From: Cloeon dipterum
Lineage: Eukaryota; Arthropoda; Insecta; Ephemeroptera; Baetidae
Reading direction: 5' to 3'
Assembly: GCF_949628265.1 (NCBI RefSeq)
Contig: NC_088786.1
Span: forward strand, 3,472,001 to 3,536,000
Length of the DNA: 64,000 nucleotides
Positions 59,201-64,000 of this stretch are shown piece by piece. The notes under the pieces are model-generated. The model ran no database searches. It was not told the DNA's origin and saw only the letters and a program-made list of their open reading frames with translations. The position numbers and the translations under genes were made by a program. Position 1 is the stretch's first letter. Each line of letters opens with the position of its first letter.

Positions 59201-60101
59201 TGGATTTGTCTCAAAACCTGAAATTCAACAAAAGCGTGCCCATTTCTAGTGCGATTTAATTATTTAGAATAATATTTTTATCCAATTTATAAATTTTATT
59301 TTTAAGAGAATATTCGTCAAGTTAGTAAAAATCGTAAAAATATTTAAATAAGTTGATTTTAAGCGAGACAATTTTAAGGAAAATTCTAATCTCCTCGTTG
59401 AGCTACATAGTCACTTTAAGAATAGATGGGAGAGCAAAATATTTTAAGACAATCTAAGACGATCGAAATTCGTAGTATTTCTCGCCCCTTTTTTAAGGCA
59501 ATCACTTCACGTCCGTAAAAATTTCCACACCGGTCCCCTTTTCGAAGGATGAATTAAGTATGTAGCGCGTGCTCGGTGTTTCGTTGTTACTACGCTGGGC
59601 TTCTTTTCCAAGGGTGAGCAGTGAGCATCAGCTGGCAACGCGGAGATTGCCCCGGGGTCACGTCTGCCCGAGTCTCGGGTCTCGGCCGGCTGAAAAAGAT
59701 AGGCCAACACGTGACTTTTTATGCCTCGCCTAACTGCTATCACCATAAAACGCAGCCGGATTACTCGTTCTCGCCACTTCGCACCAAAACCCACAAGTTA
59801 CACCGCCGCCCTTTCGTCTCTCTAAATTAAGAATTATAAGCTGCCGGCGCGAATTTTTCATGACGACCCGACGAAATTCGTACGTGACCCACTTTCCGAA
59901 GAGGATGCTTAGTGTACCAATTTTTTCCTCTAAAGTTGATTGCCTTGCGTGGGATCTCCGGTGCGCTGATAACGAGATGACGGATATGAGAGTTAAAAAG
60001 TGAATTTCAATGTTGAAATGAAATATTTTCAAACTAGAAAACCAAAAATAATTGATACGATTTTCTCTCTATTGCGCTGAAAATCTTATAAATTGAATTA
60101 G
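53225..60101. other. Gene-free stretch, 6.9 kb
   Basis: No coding region is supported; the longest frame is 139 codons on the minus strand at 56123-56542 and is not recognised. No copy of families A-C was found. CpG-rich patches at 54.1-54.2 and 59.6-59.8 kb alternate with AT-rich DNA. Confidence 0.45.
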
Positions 60102-60321
60102 AAGAGCTCGATTTTGCACTCATTCAAACTTGTTGATGTTGTTTTGGGTAGACGGGTGCCACACACAAGGGTGCAGTATATCATCAACAGCTTGACCATC
60201 GTCGCAAGCTCTACAGCTGACCCCCCGCGAGTCAAGGGGTTGGCCTACCTGACGATAGTAACCCGTCTACCCAAAAGCAATAACATCAACAAGTTCGAGC
60301 GAGTGTAAAATCCAGCTCCTC
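60102..60321. mobile_element. Long inverted-repeat (foldback or MITE-like) element
   Basis: The left arm (about 60102-60161) and right arm (about 60258-60321) are inverted copies with few mismatches. Shared words are GAGCTnGATTTT, CACTC, AACTTGTTGATGTT and TTTTGGGTAGACGGGT. The centre of about 95 bases shows no frame. The transcript would form a hairpin of about 60 paired bases per arm. No second copy was found in the window. Confidence 0.75.
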
Positions 60322-61621
60322 CGATATTCGGCACGAGTCTGAAAATGCAAGAAAAGAGCTGCTGATTGTCAACCAGCAGCTCAGCCACAATGATATGACA
60401 TTCTTTAGGAAATGTCTCGACGGAGAAACTGACATGGACGCAATGGAGTGAATTATGGTGGGCAGAACAATGAGAAATGCACAGACTGATTCCTCCTCGA
60501 ACGCGCACTGACCGACCTTGGAGTGCATTTGTTTTCTATCTGAATCGCGCAACTTGTGAAATTCTCTCCCGTCCGAAATTAATTTGAGTCCGAGTTCCGA
60601 GTTTCCCAAATATCGTAAATTGTATGTGATGTTAAATGTGGTAAATTTTGCTTCTATTTTATTCACGAGTTTCAGAGGGGCCATATTTTTCCTAATGGGA
60701 TTTTCTTGATTTTTATTTTTAAGCATTTGTATAATATTATGACTTTTTTGGAGAGAAAAAAACGAATTGAAGAACCAGCTCTTTTAAAATGTGCCTGCAA
60801 TGGTTGACTAGAACTAGAAGTCGGCCTTTTTCATAGATATACATAGAATTGAAAAGCATACATATATACAATTCACGGACCTAGAGAGGATGAATAAATT
60901 CTTACATTCTATTCACGATTTGCCTGTTCTACGAGTGACATGCCCTATGTACCAACTACCAAACTCTCTCAAGTGGATTCGTCTTGCCCCGGGAAAGGAT
61001 TAAGCAAAGTAGATCCGAGCTCTGAAAACGCGTGCCGTGCACTTGGCCCGACTTACACACGTAAACGTTGGTTGAGGGAGCAAGGAAATGCGGCCGCGTC
61101 CTCCTCATCTCTTGACGGCTCCTTTATTGTTGGGTGCTGCCGGGGCCAGATAATCTGGCAAACAATGTTCCAGACCGTCTGCAACGGAGAAGCTGCAGCA
61201 TCCATCTGTCTGCATTATTTCGGGATCAACAGGTGTTGCAAAAAAGAGGCCAGGACAGGCTGCGCTCAGACCTGCCAACGATAAGCAAAGGGGCAAAAAC
61301 GGCCCTCGCTTTTATCACCGCGCCACGTTGCTTTTCAAAAGCAGCATACTCTCGTAAAGCAAGTAAGGAAGGAGAAAAGACTTTTTGCCATCCATTTTCT
61401 CGTTTATTCCACAGCACCGCAGGCCGAGAAAGCGCGCGGTTATCTCCAATCTTTCTACAAATATTTCCTTTTCATCGAGCGCGCTGCATATCACATCACA
61501 GTCTTAGATGTTCTCCCGACCGTGCAAACACCTGAATTTGTGTGCGACCAGAGCCACTTTCTCGTCGATTCATCATTATTTAAGTTAAAGTATATGGTGG
61601 TAGATTTATTTCAAGAAAAAA
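60322..61621. other. Gene-free stretch
   Basis: No gene is supported. The 146-codon minus-strand frame at 60286-60726 runs into the hairpin's right arm. Frames of 114 and 133 codons at 60.9-61.5 kb overlap in different registers. None is recognised. Confidence 0.45.
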
Positions 61622-61870
61622 GCATCACCCTCTTCCAGTGGTTGCTGCTGTTCACGGAGAATCCGCTGAACGTGTTTTTTGAGACAAAATGTTTTCAAGA
61701 AATGTATCATTTTTCCAACAGTTTTTTTAGTGGCAAAGAAACAAGTGGATATTTCACTGAAGGCACTTGACAAAATACATAAAATATTTCACGTTTACAA
61801 ACTGATTATTTACCGATTATTCCCCTCAAAATCGATTATTTTTGCACACCACATGCTATTTTCGGCGCAG
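61622..61870 (+). repeat. Dispersed repeat family B, copy 5
   Basis: It starts inside the family at CACCCTCTTCCAGTGGTTGC and continues with GTTCACGGAGAATCCGCTGA, GGCAAAGAAACAAGTGGATA, GGCACTTGACAAAATACATA and ACCGATTATTCCCCTC. The 5' third found in other copies is missing. Confidence 0.7.
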
Positions 61871-61994
61871 GAAAGGCTTGAAAATCTCAACAGTTGATCA
61901 TTTGAATGAGGAGCATTGTCGACGACGTTGCGCTTAGCGAAAATCCATTCCTTTTCCTCGCGTCGCTAATAGGTGTTATCGAAAGAAATAATTG

Positions 61995-62130
61995 AGCAGC
62001 GCCTGTAATTAGCGCATGTGCGGCTGCAAAGCTAATTCAGTCGCTGCTCCCTGGCGAATTCGCCACATTTGCTCTGTAATTACACGCACTCGCACTCGGC
62101 TAATCCAGCAGCGGAGGTAATTACCTCGGC
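61995..62130. promoter_or_regulatory. Possible regulatory module with homeodomain-type sites
   Basis: Three TAATTA cores lie within 120 bases, in CTGTAATTAGCG, CTGTAATTACACG and the perfect palindrome GAGGTAATTACCTC (62114-62127). TAATTA is the core of many homeodomain sites. The whole region is AT-rich and such words are common by chance, so this is a weak inference. Confidence 0.25.
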
Positions 62131-62499
62131 GCGCGCGCGCGTGTGTTTCTCGAGGCTTGACACAATATAGCTTCAAGTGGCTTCCTGCCTGTCAGATGCA
62201 AAGAACACAGTGTGCATTTTGCAGTCCGTGATTGGGCTTGTTTACACTTTTTCTTATTGTGATGAATATGACACAAGGTCGCATTTAAATTTGGCTAAGG
62301 GTAAAAAAAGAAATGACTAATAAGTATGTGTCCCTGTTTAGTCAAAATGCCACAATACTTGTTTTTTCTTTGCCCAAAATCCTGTGGTCGCTGTGATGTT
62401 GATGTTCGTACCATCAAACGATTGAAACATATTTTACTCTCGATTATTTCTGCAAAATAGCTGTCTGGAAATCCCAATAGAAAACGTCAAATTTCACCA

Positions 62500-62715
62500 T
62501 TTTCCCGCGCTTTGTGACTCATGTGCCACGCCATCATTTTTAATTTACATGGAAGCTACGCCCCCGTTCCAAAATTCCATGAACTCTTCCAATTTTACAG
62601 AAAATCCAGTGAAAATGTTTTTGACATCGATAACTGCAAATTTAACGATGAACTGGTGGAAATCGTTTTAAATGGCAAAGAAACCAGCGGATTTTTCTCT
62701 TATGTGCAGCTAACA
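62500..62715 (+). repeat. Dispersed repeat family B, copy 6
   Basis: CGCGCTTTGTGACTCATGTG, CCACGCCATCATTTTTAATT, CGCCCCCGTTCCAAAATTCC, TTACAGAAAATCCAGTGAAA, GAACTGGTGGAAATCG and AATGGCAAAGAAACCAGCGG are in family order. The central CTCT...AGTGG core is degraded. It lies 0.65 kb from copy 5, in the same orientation. Confidence 0.7.
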
Positions 62716-63779
62716 AATTAAAAAATAACTAAATATAAAATTTATATGCTATTAAGTTTTTTATAATTCGTAAAAGGTAAGCACTATTAAATTTCTCTCG
62801 GTCTACTTTTTTCTCATAAATTTTATCACAAGATGTAGGTTACACGTATCCGCATTTTACTGCTGCTTTGTCCTCGAGTGCACAACATTATGCAGCTGAA
62901 TGCTATGAACCGTCTCGCAGAGTGCAGTTATTAAATTAAAGAGCGAGCAGCAGCGGGATAGAAGAAAGCAAAATAATGAAAAAGTGCGGGGCGAAGGAAC
63001 GAATCAAATGCTAAAAATCGGTCTCTGGATATATGGTGGTGGGCATAAAAAGCGAGCACTCTTGTCACGAATTTACGGCCGCTGTTTCGGAATTAAAGCG
63101 GCGGCGAGCTGCTCGTAAAAACCCTTTGCGATAGACTATCATCTTATTTTAACAAGTAATGCTGCGCTGCTTTCATCCTGAATTGCATTAAACAAACCAA
63201 ACATCATACTTTTCAGCCGCCCGCAATTTCTTTAATGGATCTTGACAGAGAAGAGGCTGCGATTATTTCTTTCTTTTCAAATTGAATTTCCATCATATCT
63301 CATTGATGATTAAATGTTAATAGGAAACACTACAGCTGTAATGAATTGTCGATAATCTTGATTTTTATTTCGCTGAGGCAGCGGCTTTTGCCAGTATCTG
63401 CGCGTGGCAGCGAGCGGCAAAAGCCTGGCAACGAAAATGCCAGGGCGGTAAATACCAGTATCTGCGTGTTTCCAATTTTTTCAGGAGCATCAAAAAACCG
63501 GTTTACCACAACACAGCAACAGATAGAATGAAAATTTGTCTATATTTTGTATCTGCACTATCATCCGGTTATTTTCATATGCTTTACCGATCATCAATAT
63601 GCCTTATCTGCAGGATTCACTTGCTCGAACAAGGCAATGTCGGGGGCATTTATCGTTGCCACTTGGTTTCCACGTGATAATAATGTTTTACAGACATGCT
63701 ATTCAATTTTTATGGAAAGTTTAATATATTTTTATGGATATTTATTATTTCATTCATTTTATTTATTAAATTTCGGGGT
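62716..63779. other. Gene-free stretch with clustered hairpins
   Basis: No gene is supported. Two perfect stems lie at 63383-63425 (GGCTTTTGCC/GGCAAAAGCC) and 63424-63444 (CCTGGCA/TGCCAGG). A direct repeat, CCAGTATCTGCG, occurs at about 63391 and 63455. The function is unknown. Confidence 0.45.
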
Positions 63780-63960
63780 CAACCTAATACACAGTCATAT
63801 GACACTTTTCGACTTTTTGTTTTCTTTGCATCTCCAAATCTCGGGTTCTAACCATCAGAATCTTAAAAACTACCCACCGTTAGACTTGTCTTGACCTCCC
63901 CTGACCAGCTAAAGGGTTTAAGGGTGCTTACCCCCATCCCCCTTCATCCCCATATTGATA
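63780..63960 (+). repeat. Dispersed repeat family A, copy 8
   Basis: ACTTTTCGACTTTTTG, CAAATCTCGGGTTCTAACCA, TCAGAATCTTAAAAACTACC, CACCGTTAGACTTGTCTTGA and CCTCCCCTGACCAGCTAAAG give the clearest version of the family core. It may continue past the window edge. Confidence 0.7.
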
Positions 63961-64000
63961 CTATTTCGATAATAAAATTTTTAGCATGCATCCTCTGGCC

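Noticed and set aside
60326..60337. ATTCGGCACGAG, identical to part of a common cDNA-library adaptor
   Set aside because: A 12-base match without adjoining vector or poly(A); it lies in continuous genomic-looking DNA, so chance is the simpler explanation.
1..64000. tRNA, rRNA, CRISPR or bacterial operon features
   Set aside because: No cloverleaf with a GGTTCGAATCC-like arm, no rRNA core and no regularly spaced repeat array was seen by eye; the gene structure is eukaryotic.

Overview
The window is animal nuclear DNA, most likely from an insect or a close arthropod relative. The evidence is spliced genes with short GT-AG introns (47 to about 980 bases), a 190-residue ribosomal protein L9 very close to insect versions, a fuzzy homologue, a non-LTR retrotransposon of an arthropod type, frequent CpG with no obvious depletion, and many (GA)n tracts. 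The species cannot be named from the sequence.

Layout: four genes form an island at about 28.5-44.4 kb, with alternating strands. In order they are a BTB-BACK protein gene (minus), RpL9 (plus), fuzzy (minus) and an SLC35E1-like transporter gene (plus). BTB/RpL9 and fuzzy/SLC35E1 are divergent pairs whose start regions lie within 0.6-0.9 kb. RpL9 and fuzzy converge, with stop codons only 132 bases apart. I rebuilt exon structures by hand from splice signals and frame continuity. The predicted proteins are 327, 190, 425 and 368 residues. The four genes share no pathway: ribosome, planar-polarity/ciliogenesis effector, probable Golgi/ER-type membrane transporter, and probable ubiquitin-ligase adaptor.

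Intron 3 of SLC35E1 holds an apparently full-length, open, sense-oriented LINE (about 38.53-42.84 kb). ORF1 has a PHD-like finger, a coiled coil and a C-terminal domain of the baculovirus-FP type. ORF2 has an APE-type endonuclease and a reverse transcriptase. It ends in paired stem-loops and a poly(A) tail.

The flanks, 1-28.5 kb and 44.5-64 kb, contain no gene I can support. Comparing the window with itself shows several dispersed repeat families, named here only for this report: family A (at least eight copies, twice as spaced pairs), family B (seven copies, some with a GCGCCCTCT...AGTGG core), family C (a MITE with TAGAGGYCTCAGCC termini, three copies) and family E (three weaker matches). 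There are also two strong inverted-repeat hairpins (60.10-60.32 kb and in an RpL9 intron), a LINE 3' fragment at 17.05-17.38 kb, and GA/CT microsatellites in inverted arrangement near 53 kb. The deserts may be regulatory DNA or introns of genes outside the window; the sequence alone does not decide this.
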